Source: Bordetella genomosp. 5 (GTDB lineage Bacteria; Pseudomonadota; Gammaproteobacteria; Burkholderiales; Burkholderiaceae_B). Taken from it: 64,000 bases of DNA. This document shows positions 8,863-17,595 of this stretch, in pieces. Each line of letters starts with the position of its first letter. Position 1 is the first letter of the stretch. The notes under the pieces were generated by a model. That model made no database searches and had not been told where the DNA came from. It saw only the letters and a list, made by a program, of their open reading frames with translations. Made by a program: the position numbers and the translations under genes. The stretch lies in the NCBI RefSeq assembly GCF_002261475.1, contig NZ_NEVN01000004.1, forward strand, positions 558,001-622,000. The letters run 5' to 3'.

Positions 8863-8896
8863 GCCCGGCGGCCTTGGCCGCCGGGCCGGCTTTTTT
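8863..8896 (+). terminator. terminator-like hairpin in the pckG leader
   Basis: A perfect 11-bp GC stem (8863-8873 with 8876-8886, loop TT) is followed by CGGC and six T's at 8891-8896. The T-run exists only in the plus orientation, yet there is no plus-strand gene upstream for it to terminate. It lies between the pckG promoter and pckG. It may attenuate pckG, terminate a very short RNA, or simply form a 5' stabilising stem; the 4-base gap before the T-run weakens the terminator reading. The rest of 8656-8983 holds no gene I can support. Confidence 0.5.
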
Positions 8897-8983
8897 GGCA
8901 ATGCCCCATAGCGGCGCGCGCCTGCCGGATCCTTGGCTGGCGCGTCGTTCCGCTTTCGCAACCCCCTCCAGGAGACGCTTCCC

Positions 8984-10840
8984 ATGAATCATGCTTCCGA
9001 GGCCGCAGCCATCGCGCTCAACGTGCCCGCCTACGTCAAACATCCGCGCCTTATCGAATGGGTGCGCGGTGTCGTGGCGCATACCCAGCCCGACCAGGTG
9101 GTCTGGTGCGACGGTTCGCAGGAAGAGTACGACCGCTTGTGCGAGCTGATGGTCGAGGCTGGCACGATGCAGCGCCTCGATCCGGTCAAGCGTCCGAACT
9201 CGTATCTGGCCTGGTCCGATCCGTCCGACGTGGCGCGCGTCGAAGACCGCACCTTCATCTGTTCCGCGCGCGAAGAAGACGCCGGCCCCACCAACAACTG
9301 GGCCGATCCCGCCGAGATGCGCGCCACGCTCGATGGCCTGTTTGCCGGCTCGATGCGCGGCCGCACGCTCTACGTCGTGCCGTTCTCGATGGGCCCGCTG
9401 GGTTCGCCCATCGCCCACATCGGCGTCGAGCTCTCCGATAGCCCGTATGTGGCCGTCAACATGCGCATCATGACCCGCATGGGCAAGGCCGTGTACGACG
9501 TGCTGGGCACCGACGGCGAGTTCGTGCCGTGCGTGCACAGCGTGGGCAAGCCGTTGGCGCAGGGCGAGGCCGACGTGGCATGGCCGTGCAACGACACCAA
9601 GTACATCGTGCACTTCCCCGAGTCGCGCGAGATCTGGAGCTACGGTTCGGGCTACGGCGGCAACGCGCTGCTGGGCAAGAAATGCTTCGCGCTGCGCATC
9701 GCCTCGACCATGGGCCGCGACCAGGGCTGGCTCGCCGAACACATGCTGATCCTGGGCGTGACCTCGCCCAAGGGTGAGAAGCGCCACATCGCCGCCGCGT
9801 TCCCGTCGGCCTGCGGCAAGACCAACTTCGCCATGCTCATCCCGCCGCAAGGCATGGATGGCTGGAAGGTCAGCACGGTGGGCGACGACATCGCCTGGAT
9901 CAAGCCGGGCCCGGACGGCAAGCTCTACGCCATCAATCCCGAGGCCGGTTATTTCGGCGTGGCGCCGGGCACCAGCGAGAAGACCAATCCCAATGCGATG
10001 GCCACGCTCAAGGCCAACGTGATCTTCACCAACGTGGCGCGCACCGACGACGGCGACGTGTGGTGGGAAGGCATGACCGACACGCCGCCCGCGCACCTGA
10101 TCGATTGGCAGGGGCAGGACTGGACGCCCGAGATCGCGGCCAAGGCCGGCCGCAAGGCGGCGCACCCGAACGCGCGCTTCACGGCGCCGGCCTCGCAATG
10201 CCCCTCGATCGATCCCGCCTGGGAAGATCCCAAGGGCGTCGCCATCGACGCCTTCATCTTCGGTGGCCGCCGCTCCAACACGGTGCCGCTCGTGACCGAA
10301 GCGCGCAACTGGGTCGAGGGCGTCTACATGGCGGCCACGATGGGCTCCGAAACCACCGCCGCGGCCGCCGGCCAGCAGGGCGTGGTGCGGCGCGATCCGT
10401 TCGCCATGCTGCCGTTCTGCGGCTACAACATGAGCGACTATTTCGCGCACTGGCTGCGTCTGGGCAAGCGCCTGCAGGATGCCGGCGCCGTGCTGCCGCG
10501 CATCTACTGCGTTAACTGGTTCCGCAAGGGTCCGGACGGCAAGTTCGTCTGGCCGGGCTTCGGCGAAAACATGCGCGTGCTGAAGTGGATTCTCGGCCGC
10601 CTCGAAGGCACGGCAAACGGCGCCGATCAGGTGTTCGGCATCTCGCCCAACTACGGCGACATCGACTGGACCGGCCTGGAGTTCAGCCCGGATGCGTTCC
10701 AGCAGGTGATTTCCGTGGACGGTCCGGCTTGGCGCGATGAGCTGGCCTTGCACGCCGAGCTGTTCGATCAGCTGCAGCAGGGCCTGCCCCAGGAGCTGCC
10801 GCACACCAAGACCGAGATCGAGCGCCGCCTGGCGGCCTGA
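8984..10840 (+). CDS. pckG: phosphoenolpyruvate carboxykinase (GTP)
   Basis: 618 residues, the size of the GTP-dependent enzyme. It converts oxaloacetate plus GTP to PEP, GDP and CO2, the first committed step of gluconeogenesis. The P-loop PSACGKTN is at residues 274-281, preceded by the metal-site stretch around [19 protein letters not shown], and [14 protein letters not shown] is the GTP-type signature; the ATP-type family lacks these. The ATG at 8984 follows a good GGAG 11 bases upstream, whereas an upstream in-frame start at 8933 adds 17 unlikely residues. The leader carries a strong promoter and hairpin, suggesting carbon-dependent control. Confidence 0.96.
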   Translation: MNHASEAAAIALNVPAYVKHPRLIEWVRGVVAHTQPDQVVWCDGSQEEYDRLCELMVEAGTMQRLDPVKRPNSYLAWSDPSDVARVEDRTFICSAREEDAGPTNNWADPAEMRATLDGLFAGSMRGRTLYVVPFSMGPLGSPIAHIGVELSDSPYVAVNMRIMTRMGKAVYDVLGTDGEFVPCVHSVGKPLAQGEADVAWPCNDTKYIVHFPESREIWSYGSGYGGNALLGKKCFALRIASTMGRDQGWLAEHMLILGVTSPKGEKRHIAAAFPSACGKTNFAMLIPPQGMDGWKVSTVGDDIAWIKPGPDGKLYAINPEAGYFGVAPGTSEKTNPNAMATLKANVIFTNVARTDDGDVWWEGMTDTPPAHLIDWQGQDWTPEIAAKAGRKAAHPNARFTAPASQCPSIDPAWEDPKGVAIDAFIFGGRRSNTVPLVTEARNWVEGVYMAATMGSETTAAAAGQQGVVRRDPFAMLPFCGYNMSDYFAHWLRLGKRLQDAGAVLPRIYCVNWFRKGPDGKFVWPGFGENMRVLKWILGRLEGTANGADQVFGISPNYGDIDWTGLEFSPDAFQQVISVDGPAWRDELALHAELFDQLQQGLPQELPHTKTEIERRLAA

Positions 10841-10893
10841 TTGATCGCCCGGCGCGCGGGCCGTTCACCCGGTCCGCGACAGCCAATCCTCGA

Positions 10894-10920
10894 CGGCCGC
10901 CGGGCTTGCCCCGGCGGCCG
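10894..10920 (+). terminator. GC-rich hairpin between pckG and the methyltransferase gene
   Basis: Arms around 10894-10904 and 10910-10920 (CGGCCGCCGGG against CCCGGCGGCCG) form a strong stem with a short CTTGC-like loop, followed by TTGT. The T-tail is poor, so this is only a possible pckG terminator. It ends 15 bp before the methyltransferase start codon. Confidence 0.4.
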
Positions 10921-10935
10921 TTGTACATTGCAGGC

Positions 10936-11562
10936 ATGACCGATTCCGCTTCCGACCTCCGCCGCGCCAGCGCCGGCACCCTGGCCGATTACGCTTCGAA
11001 CGCCGTGTCGTTCGAGGCCGGCACCCGCGACCACGACGTAAGCCAGAACATCGACGCGCTGCTGCGTCATCTGCCGGCCGACCGTGCGCTCGACATTCTC
11101 GATTTCGGCTGTGGCCCGGGCCGCGATCTGCGCGCGTTTGCCGCGCGGGGGCACCGCCCGACCGGGCTCGATGGCGTGCCCGAGTTCGCCGAGATGGCGC
11201 GCGCCACGGGCGCGGGCCCCGTGCTGCTGCAGAATTTTCTCGAGCTCGATCTGCCCCGCGAGGCGTTCGACGGCGTCTTCGCGAACGCGAGCCTTTTCCA
11301 CGTGCCCGGCGAGGCCTTGCCGCGCGTGCTGGCGCAGTTGCGCGATGCGCTGCGGCCCGGTGGCGCGCTGTTCTCGTCGAACCCGCGTGGCACCAATCAG
11401 GAAGGGTGGCTGCGCGGGCGCTACGGTGTGTGGCACGACTGGCCGCAATGGCAGGCGCTGATGATCGGCGCCGGCTTCGAGCCGCTCGAGCATTACTACC
11501 GGCCCGAAGGCCTGCCGCGTGAGCAGCAGCCGTGGCTGGCGAGCGTGTGGCGCCGGCCTTGA
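10936..11562 (+). CDS. class I SAM-dependent methyltransferase
   Basis: 208 residues. Motif I of the Rossmann-fold methyltransferases is DFGCGPGRDLRAFAARGH, followed by the acidic loop TGLDGVPEF and motif III-IV region FDGVFANASLFHVP, then LRPGGALFSSNPRG. It resembles small UbiE/Cfr-like or Tam-like methyltransferases acting on a small molecule; the acceptor is unknown. The ATG at 10936 is chosen over an in-frame ATG at 10906 because the upstream hairpin would then be coding. Its 3' end overlaps the start of the deoxyinosine glycosylase gene, so they are likely cotranscribed. Confidence 0.85.
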   Translation: MTDSASDLRRASAGTLADYASNAVSFEAGTRDHDVSQNIDALLRHLPADRALDILDFGCGPGRDLRAFAARGHRPTGLDGVPEFAEMARATGAGPVLLQNFLELDLPREAFDGVFANASLFHVPGEALPRVLAQLRDALRPGGALFSSNPRGTNQEGWLRGRYGVWHDWPQWQALMIGAGFEPLEHYYRPEGLPREQQPWLASVWRRP

Positions 11563-12071
11563 CCCCGGCCAGCGTGCGAGGCTTCGGCGCCGTGGCCGAT
11601 GCGCGCGCCCGCGTGCTGGTGCTGGGCACCATGCCGGGCGCGGTGTCACTGGCCGCGGGGCGCTATTACGCCAACCCGCGCAATGCCTTCTGGCCGATCA
11701 TGGCCGAGCTTTATGGCATCGATGCGGCGGCCGGCTACGACGCGCGGCTCGCGCAGCTGAGCGATGCCGGCGTCGCGCTGTGGGACGTGCTGGCCCAGTG
11801 CGAGCGGCCGGGCAGCCTGGACTCGGCCATCGTGGCCGACAGCGCGCGCGCCAATGATTTCGCCGGCTTTCTGCAGGCGCATCCCGGCATCGTGCGCATT
11901 GCCTTCAATGGCGCGAAAGCCGCGGCGCTGTTCAGGCGCCACGCGCTTCCGGCGTTGGCCGGCGTCGGCCGGCCGCTGGACTACGTCAGCCTGCCGTCCA
12001 CCAGCCCCGCGCACGCGGCGCAGCCATTCGCGGCCAAGCTCGCGGCCTGGCGCGCGCTGACGCGGGACTGA
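11532..12071 (+). CDS. DNA-deoxyinosine glycosylase (uracil-DNA glycosylase superfamily)
   Basis: 179 residues counted from a GTG at 11532; GTG at 11547 or TTG at 11559 (overlapping the previous stop) are alternative starts. The family block VLVLGTMPGAVSL is followed by YYANPRNAFWPIM, the pattern of the deoxyinosine/mismatch glycosylases of the UDG superfamily, and LPSTSPAHA near the C-terminus is the DNA-intercalation motif region. It would remove hypoxanthine from deaminated adenine to start base-excision repair. It overlaps the methyltransferase gene by up to 31 bp and ends convergently against the BKACE gene. Confidence 0.85.
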   Translation: MAGERVAPALTPASVRGFGAVADARARVLVLGTMPGAVSLAAGRYYANPRNAFWPIMAELYGIDAAAGYDARLAQLSDAGVALWDVLAQCERPGSLDSAIVADSARANDFAGFLQAHPGIVRIAFNGAKAAALFRRHALPALAGVGRPLDYVSLPSTSPAHAAQPFAAKLAAWRALTRD

Positions 12072-12083
12072 GACCCGGCTGCC

Positions 12084-12926
12084 TCAGGCGATCGCGCCGT
12101 AGATCTCGCGTGCCTGGTCGGCGTCGGCAATCGGCCGGCCCAGCGCGCGGCCGCCCGTGACGGCCTGCGCGACCAGCGCCGCGTTGCCGGCCGCGATGCT
12201 GCCGTCCTGCAGGGTGAGGTTGTTCTCGAACCCCACTCGCATATGGCCGCCGAACGACGCGGCCGAGGTGACGCAGGCGTTTTCTTCGCGGCCGAACGCG
12301 CACACGGCCCACGGCAGCGTGAAATCGTAGGCGTTGAGGAAGGGCAGCAGATCGTGGGGCGAAGACTGCTGGCCCGCGCTGTAGCGGCCCAGCACGAACA
12401 GCGTGGACCAGGCGCCGGGCGGAACGAGGCCACGCGCGCGCAGCGATTGCCACTTTTCGACGTCGGCCACGTCGTACAGAATGATCTGCGCCATGATGCG
12501 CTCGGCGGCGATCCAGGCGAAGAACGCGGCCAGCTCGCTCTCGGGCACCTCGGGCACGGCGATCTCGCGCAGGCCCATCGACACCGCGCGCGGACGCAGC
12601 TCGCGCACCATCGCGATCTGGGCGGGCGCCTTGTACACGCCGGCGGCCTCGCTGGTGACCTGCACCAGCAGGCGCTCGCCGACGGCGGCTTCGACGGCCG
12701 CCAGCGCGTCGCGGTAGGCCTGCACGTCGAGCGAATGCTTGCCGTCCGGCGTGCGCACGTGCATGTGCATCATGGCGGCGCCGGCGTCCAGGCAGGCCTG
12801 CGCCTCACGCGCGAGCGCGGCCGGCGTCATCGGCACGGCGGGGTGCTGCTCGGCCGTTTTGTAGGCGCCGTTGGGCGCCACGCACACGATGAGCGGGGAT
12901 TGCGACAACAGGGCGGGGGTGCTCAT
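12084..12926 (-). CDS. BKACE family 3-keto acid cleavage enzyme
   Basis: 280 residues of the beta-keto acid cleavage enzyme family (prototype Kce of lysine fermentation). The N-terminal block VCVAPNGAYKTAEQHPAVPMT is diagnostic, and the zinc ligands H54/H56 lie in MMHMHVR. These enzymes cleave a beta-keto acid using acetyl-CoA, giving acetoacetate plus a new acyl-CoA. The start overlaps the dehydrogenase stop by four bases (ATGA), so the two form one transcript. The dehydrogenase could oxidise a 3-hydroxy acid to the keto acid cleaved here, as in carnitine catabolism, but the real substrate is open. Confidence 0.88.
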   Translation of the reverse strand: MSTPALLSQSPLIVCVAPNGAYKTAEQHPAVPMTPAALAREAQACLDAGAAMMHMHVRTPDGKHSLDVQAYRDALAAVEAAVGERLLVQVTSEAAGVYKAPAQIAMVRELRPRAVSMGLREIAVPEVPESELAAFFAWIAAERIMAQIILYDVADVEKWQSLRARGLVPPGAWSTLFVLGRYSAGQQSSPHDLLPFLNAYDFTLPWAVCAFGREENACVTSAASFGGHMRVGFENNLTLQDGSIAAGNAALVAQAVTGGRALGRPIADADQAREIYGAIA

Positions 12927-13888
12927 GGCTGGATCTCCGGCAGTTCGTCGTTGAGCAGGTCCAGGCCGGCGCGCAGCAGGCGGTCGTAGCGTGCGCGCTC
13001 GGCGGCGATCGTTTCGGGCGTCCAGGCATAGAAGCCTTCGCCGGTCTTCATGCCATGACGGCCATCGGCCGCGCGCTCGGTGAGGCAGCGCGCCGGATGG
13101 TCGTCGTTGCAGAACGTCGGGTACATGGTAGCGCCGGCGGCGGCGTGCACGTCGATGCCGGCGTGGTCGCGCTGCAGCACGGGGCCCGCGGCCAGGAACC
13201 GGAAGCCGAAGCCGAAACGCACGGCGGCGTCCACGTCTTCGGGCGTGGCGATGCCGTCGTCGATCAGCTTGAAGGCCTCGCGCGACAGCGCGTGCTGCAG
13301 GCGATTGGCCAGGAAGCCGGGCAGGTCGCGCGCCACGCGCACCGGCACCATGCCGCAACGGCGCATGAACGCGATCAGCGCGTCGGCGCTGGCGGGCGCG
13401 CTGGCCTCGCACAGCACCACCTCGACCAGCGGCACCAGGTGCGCCGGCATGAAGAAGTGCAGGCCCAGCATGCGGTCGCGCGTGTCCAGGCCGGCGCCGA
13501 TGGCGCTGATCGGGAAGCTCGAGCTGTTACTGGCCAGGATGGCCTCGCGCGGGGCGCGCTTGACCAGCTCGGCATAGAGCGACTGCTTGATGTCCAGGCG
13601 CTCGGGCACGCATTCGATCACCAGGCCCACGTCCTGCCATTGCACGGCGTCGAGGCTGGGCGCCACGCTGACGTGACGGGCATAGTCTTCATGGCCGATC
13701 GCGGCCAGATTGGCGGCCACGCGCGCGGGCAGCGCGGCGGCGCGCTCGGCGTGCGGTTCGATCACGGTCGTGCGGCATTGCGCCCGGGCCAGCACCACGG
13801 CCACGTCGGCGCCCATCGTGCCGCCACCCACCACCACCACGTGTGCCGTGCTGGGACGCGCCAGCGGCGCGGAATTCGTCGTCTGCAT
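12923..13888 (-). CDS. 3-hydroxyacyl-CoA / carnitine-type dehydrogenase
   Basis: 321 residues. An N-terminal NAD-binding fold has VVVVGGGTMGADVA (glycine motif at 21-26); ASNSSSFPIS and LGLHFFMPAHLVPLVEVV contain the catalytic Ser/His region of 3-hydroxyacyl-CoA dehydrogenases, and the C-terminal helical domain includes LANRLQHALSREAFKL. The start at 13888 is preceded by AAGGAG. It is first in a two-gene operon with the BKACE enzyme and divergent from a LysR gene. Stand-alone dehydrogenases of this size include L-carnitine dehydrogenase and 3-hydroxybutyryl-CoA dehydrogenase; the pairing favours a free 3-hydroxy acid such as carnitine, as inference. Confidence 0.85.
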   Translation of the reverse strand: MQTTNSAPLARPSTAHVVVVGGGTMGADVAVVLARAQCRTTVIEPHAERAAALPARVAANLAAIGHEDYARHVSVAPSLDAVQWQDVGLVIECVPERLDIKQSLYAELVKRAPREAILASNSSSFPISAIGAGLDTRDRMLGLHFFMPAHLVPLVEVVLCEASAPASADALIAFMRRCGMVPVRVARDLPGFLANRLQHALSREAFKLIDDGIATPEDVDAAVRFGFGFRFLAAGPVLQRDHAGIDVHAAAGATMYPTFCNDDHPARCLTERAADGRHGMKTGEGFYAWTPETIAAERARYDRLLRAGLDLLNDELPEIQP

Positions 13889-13941
13889 CGATCGCTCCTT
13901 TCTCGATCCTCGTATGGGGCGCAAGTTTAGGGAACGGCCGT

Positions 13942-13955
13942 TGATTGATGAATCA
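13942..13955. promoter_or_regulatory. candidate LysR operator between LysR and dehydrogenase genes
   Basis: TGATT-GATG-AATCA is an inverted repeat of the T-N-A type used by LysR proteins, in the AT-rich 119-bp gap between the divergent genes. A run of eight T's and TATAGA follow at 13958-13970 and could be part of the overlapping promoters. Confidence 0.45.
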
Positions 13956-14007
13956 GATTTTTTTTATAGAATGATCGAATTACAAGATCAATGGCAGGAG
14001 ACGCCGC

Positions 14008-14979
14008 ATGAAGATCAACCTCTCGATGCGCGATATCGAAACGGTGCTGGTGCTGGGCCGCACGCTCAATTTCCGCCAGGCGGCGGCACAGCTGCACCTG
14101 TCGCAGTCGGCGCTGTCCACGCAGATCCTGCGCATCGAGGAATCGCTCGCCGTGCGCCTGTTCGATCGCACGACGCGCAGCGTGCGCCTCACCGCGCCTG
14201 GCGAGGTGTTCATGCAGCAGGCGGCCGCCCTGCAGGTGGCGTTTCGCGAGGCGATCGCGGCCGTGAGCGGCAGCGCCAGCGCCGATCGCGGCCAGGTGGC
14301 GGTGGCGGCCCTGCCATCGTTGGCGGCACGACTTCTGCCGCGCGTGCTGATGGCGTATCGCCAGTCGCATCCCGGCGTGGCGCTCAAGGTGCACGACACC
14401 CTGTCGGGCCCGGCCTTCGATCTGGTGCGCGCCGGCACCGTGGATTTCGCGCTCACCGCGGCCGATCCGCAGCAGGCGGATCTGCACTATGTGCCGATGA
14501 TGTCGGACAGCTTTCTGCTGCTGATTCCGGAGGGCCACGCCCTTGCGCGTTCGACGGGGCCGCTGCGCTGGGCCGACACCGTGGATGCGCCGCATGTGTC
14601 GATGGTGCAGCCCAGCAGCGTGCGGCAATACACCGAGTGGGCCTTTCTGCAGAACCGCATCCGTTTCCAGCCGGCCTTCGAGGCGGAACACCTCGCCACG
14701 ATCGTGGCCATGGTGGAGTGCGGCTTCGGCGTGGCGGCGCTGCCGGAGATCGCGGCACGCGCCGTGGCGCACGGGGGCGTCGTGGAACGGCCGCTGGTGG
14801 GGCCGGTGGCGGAGCGCTCGATCGGGCTCGTGACCTCGCGCAACCGCAGTCTGTCACCCGCGGCGCTGGCGCTGGTGGACGAGCTGCGGCGGCATCTGCC
14901 GGCGCCGCCGGCGGGCAAGCGGGGTGGGGCGGGCGCTCAGGCCGCGCGGCCGGAGCGCAAGCGTTCGGCGGCGAGATAG
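14008..14979 (+). CDS. LysR family transcriptional regulator
   Basis: 323 residues. The N-terminal helix-turn-helix reads TLNFRQAAAQLHLSQSALSTQILRIEESL, then the linker and a substrate-binding-like effector domain (VAALPSLAARLLPRVLMAYRQ onward). Transcribed divergently from the dehydrogenase-BKACE operon across a dyad at 13942-13955, so it probably controls that operon in response to its substrate. The last 43 bp overlap, tail to tail, the end of the GntR gene on the other strand; the overlapping C-terminus is Arg/Gly/Ala-rich and probably not conserved. Confidence 0.92.
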   Translation: MKINLSMRDIETVLVLGRTLNFRQAAAQLHLSQSALSTQILRIEESLAVRLFDRTTRSVRLTAPGEVFMQQAAALQVAFREAIAAVSGSASADRGQVAVAALPSLAARLLPRVLMAYRQSHPGVALKVHDTLSGPAFDLVRAGTVDFALTAADPQQADLHYVPMMSDSFLLLIPEGHALARSTGPLRWADTVDAPHVSMVQPSSVRQYTEWAFLQNRIRFQPAFEAEHLATIVAMVECGFGVAALPEIAARAVAHGGVVERPLVGPVAERSIGLVTSRNRSLSPAALALVDELRRHLPAPPAGKRGGAGAQAARPERKRSAAR

Positions 14980-15611
14980 GCGTCGCGCGAGGGCAGGATG
15001 TGCTGGCGGCACAGCGCGACGAGCGCCTCGCGGTCGCCGGCGCGCAGCGCCTCGATCATGGCCCAGTGCTCCTGGCGGGCGCGCTCGCGGTACCCGGCCG
15101 CGGCCAACGTGCCGAAGCGGATCGGATGGGTGCGGCGCGCATATTCTTCGATCGCGTGTTGCAGCACCGGATTGTCGGTGAGCGCGAACAGCTCACGATG
15201 GAACTGATGATTGCAGCGGAACACATGGCGCGCATCGCCCGCGGTGACCGCGGCGTCGTGCTCACGCTGTATCTGCATCAGGGCGTCGAGGCGCGGCGGC
15301 GCGACCGGCAGCGGGATCAGCGTGGCCGCGCGCGACTCGAGCAGCTCGCGCAGCGCGTAGAGCTCCATCACCTCGGCCGTGTCGAAGGCGCGCACCTCGG
15401 CGCCCACGTTGGGCCGGCGTTCGATCGCGCCGATCTGCTCGAGCCGGGCCAGCGCCTGCCGCACCGCATGGCGCTTGAGACCGAAGCGGGCCATGAGCTC
15501 GTCTTCGGTCAGACGCTGGCGCGGATGCAGCCGGCCGAAGACGATGTCTTCTTCCAGTGCGGCGACGGCGTCGTCCAGGGTCCATTCGGTCGGGGCGGCA
15601 GGCAGGCTCAT
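14937..15611 (-). CDS. GntR family regulator with FCD domain
   Basis: 224 residues. A winged helix-turn-helix lies at about 20-80 (RLTEDELMARFGLKRHAVRQALARLEQIG), followed by the all-helical FCD ligand domain with the metal-site histidines in HVFRCNHQFHRELF. FadR-like members with FCD bind organic acids or sugar acids. It begins 11 bp after the dehydratase stop on the same strand, so it is cotranscribed with and probably represses that gene. The palindromes at 17386-17404 are its likely operator. Confidence 0.9.
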   Translation of the reverse strand: MSLPAAPTEWTLDDAVAALEEDIVFGRLHPRQRLTEDELMARFGLKRHAVRQALARLEQIGAIERRPNVGAEVRAFDTAEVMELYALRELLESRAATLIPLPVAPPRLDALMQIQREHDAAVTAGDARHVFRCNHQFHRELFALTDNPVLQHAIEEYARRTHPIRFGTLAAAGYRERARQEHWAMIEALRAGDREALVALCRQHILPSRDAYLAAERLRSGRAA

Positions 15612-15622
15612 GGCAGGGTCGG

Positions 15623-17377
15623 TCAGGCGCGCGGCACCTTGTCGTGGGTTTCGGTGGCGCGCAGGAAGTCGAAGTCTACCCCCTGGTCGGCCTGCGTGAC
15701 GGTCTCGAGGAACAGCTTGCGGTAGCCGCGTTCGGCCGAGGGGCGGACCTGCGGCGCGGCGGCCGCGCGCTGCGCCAGCTCCGCCTCCGAGACCAGCAAC
15801 GAGATCTCGCGCGACTTCACCGACAGCCGGATGCGGTCGCCGTTCTGCACGTAGGCGAGCGGTCCGCCGATGGCGGCTTCGGGCGTGACGTGCAGGACGA
15901 TGGTGCCGGCCGCCGTGCCGCTCATGCGGCCGTCGGAGATGCGCACCATATCTTTCACGCCGGCCACGGCCAGCTTCTTGGGGATGGGCATGTAGCCCGC
16001 CTCGGGCATCCCGGGCGCGCCGGTGGGTCCGATGCGCTTGAGCACGAGCACGTCGTCGGCGGTCACGTCCAGGTCCGGATCGTCCATGCGGCGGGCCATG
16101 TCCTCGGCGTCTTCGAACACCACGGCGCGGCCTTCATGCTCCATCAGCTCGGGATTGGCGGCCGATTGCTTGATGATCGCGCCGCCCGGGGCCAGGTTGC
16201 CGCGCAGCACGGCCAGGCCGCCCACGGGATAGATGGGGTTGTCGAACGGCCGGATCACATCCTGCTTGAACGGCGGCGGCGCGGCGTCGAGCTCTTCGCG
16301 CAGGGTGCGGCCCGACACGGTCATGACGTCGAGGTGCAGCAGCGGACGCAGCTCGCGCAGCAGCGCCAGCATGCCGCCCGCCTTGTGGAAGTCTTCCATA
16401 TAGTGCTGACCCGACGGCTTCAGGTCCACGAGCACCGGCGTCTCGCGGCTCATGCGGTCCAGGCCGGCGAGGTCGATGTCGATGCCCAGACGGCCGGCGA
16501 TGGCCGTCATGTGCACGATGCCGTTGGTCGAGCCGCCGATGGCCAGCAGCACGCGCAGGGCGTTTTCGATGGCCTTGCCGGTCAGGATCTGATCGGGCGT
16601 GCGGCGCGCCTTGGCCATCGCGACGGCGGTCGTGCCCGTCTGTTCGGCGATGCGCATGCGGTCGGCCGTCACGGCGGGCGCCGAGGCGCCACCGGAGATC
16701 ATCATGCCCATGGCTTCGGTCAGGCAGGCCATGGTGGAAGCCGTGCCCATCACGGAACAGGTGCCCACGCTGGCCACGAGCTGATTGTTCACGTCGGCGA
16801 TCTCGACCGCGTCGATTTCTTCGGCGCGGTAGCGGCCCCAGTAGCGGCGGCAATCGGTGCAGGCGCCCACGCGTTCGCCGCGGTGGCCGCCCGTGAGCAT
16901 CGCGCCGGTCACGAGCTGGATCGCCGGCACGCCGGCCGACGAGGCGCCCATGAGCTGGGCCGGCACGGTCTTGTCGCAACCGCCGATCAGCACCACGGCA
17001 TCCATGGGCTGCGCGCGGATCATCTCCTCGGTGTCCATGGACATCAGGTTGCGCAGATACATGCTGGTGGGCTGCGAGAAGCTCTCGTGCACCGAGATCG
17101 TGGGGAAGTCGACCGGCAGGCCGCCGGCGAGCATCACGCCGCGCTTCACGGCTTCGACGAGCTGCGGCGCATTGCCATGACAGGGGTTGTAGCTGCTGCC
17201 GGTATTGACGATGCCGATCACGGGACGGTCGAGGGCGTCATCGGTGTAGCCGGCGCCCTTGATGAACGCCTTGCGCAGGAACAGCGAGAAGCCGATGTCC
17301 CCGTAGTTGGTGAGACCCTTCTTCAGGCCGGTGGCCGCCGCCGGAGCGGGCGATTTCGCGTCTTTTTTCTTGTCCAT
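15623..17377 (-). CDS. IlvD/Edd family dehydratase (dihydroxy-acid or sugar-acid dehydratase)
   Basis: 584 residues. The three iron-sulfur cysteines are present: C66 in YNPCHGNA, C134 in GGCDKTVPA and C207 in VGTCSVMG, so the [2Fe-2S] type is likely. The C-terminal signature RISDGRMSGTAAGT is also present. The family dehydrates either branched-chain dihydroxy acids (IlvD) or aldonic acids such as xylonate or arabonate. The GntR/FCD partner and the divergent Bug protein argue for a catabolic sugar-acid role, as inference. ATG 17377 is preferred; ATG 17383 two codons upstream is equally placed, and an ATG at 17419 would make the operator coding. Confidence 0.88.
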   Translation of the reverse strand: MDKKKDAKSPAPAAATGLKKGLTNYGDIGFSLFLRKAFIKGAGYTDDALDRPVIGIVNTGSSYNPCHGNAPQLVEAVKRGVMLAGGLPVDFPTISVHESFSQPTSMYLRNLMSMDTEEMIRAQPMDAVVLIGGCDKTVPAQLMGASSAGVPAIQLVTGAMLTGGHRGERVGACTDCRRYWGRYRAEEIDAVEIADVNNQLVASVGTCSVMGTASTMACLTEAMGMMISGGASAPAVTADRMRIAEQTGTTAVAMAKARRTPDQILTGKAIENALRVLLAIGGSTNGIVHMTAIAGRLGIDIDLAGLDRMSRETPVLVDLKPSGQHYMEDFHKAGGMLALLRELRPLLHLDVMTVSGRTLREELDAAPPPFKQDVIRPFDNPIYPVGGLAVLRGNLAPGGAIIKQSAANPELMEHEGRAVVFEDAEDMARRMDDPDLDVTADDVLVLKRIGPTGAPGMPEAGYMPIPKKLAVAGVKDMVRISDGRMSGTAAGTIVLHVTPEAAIGGPLAYVQNGDRIRLSVKSREISLLVSEAELAQRAAAAPQVRPSAERGYRKLFLETVTQADQGVDFDFLRATETHDKVPRA

Positions 17378-17385
17378 AACCATCC

Positions 17386-17404
17386 CGATAATATTATCGA
17401 TAAT
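17386..17404. promoter_or_regulatory. overlapping palindromes, candidate GntR operator
   Basis: A perfect 14-bp palindrome CGATAATATTATCG (17386-17399) overlaps a second perfect 12-bp palindrome ATTATCGATAAT (17393-17404). Both are very AT-rich for this genome. The site ends 9 bp upstream of the dehydratase start codon, so a bound repressor would block transcription or initiation. Assignment to the cotranscribed GntR protein is by position. Confidence 0.5.
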
Positions 17405-17595
17405 CAGCGCGAGCATCATAAATCCAAGGGATTTGACGCGGCAAGCGGTATTTCACTTGTGTTTGATTGATCTGTTTATGCGATCAAATCATCGAAAAAT
17501 ACTGATTAATTTATCAACTTCGGGTGCTTACACTGCGCCGGAAGTGAGCCGGGCACCTACCTTCATTCTCAACCCGGCAAGTAGAGGAGACACTG

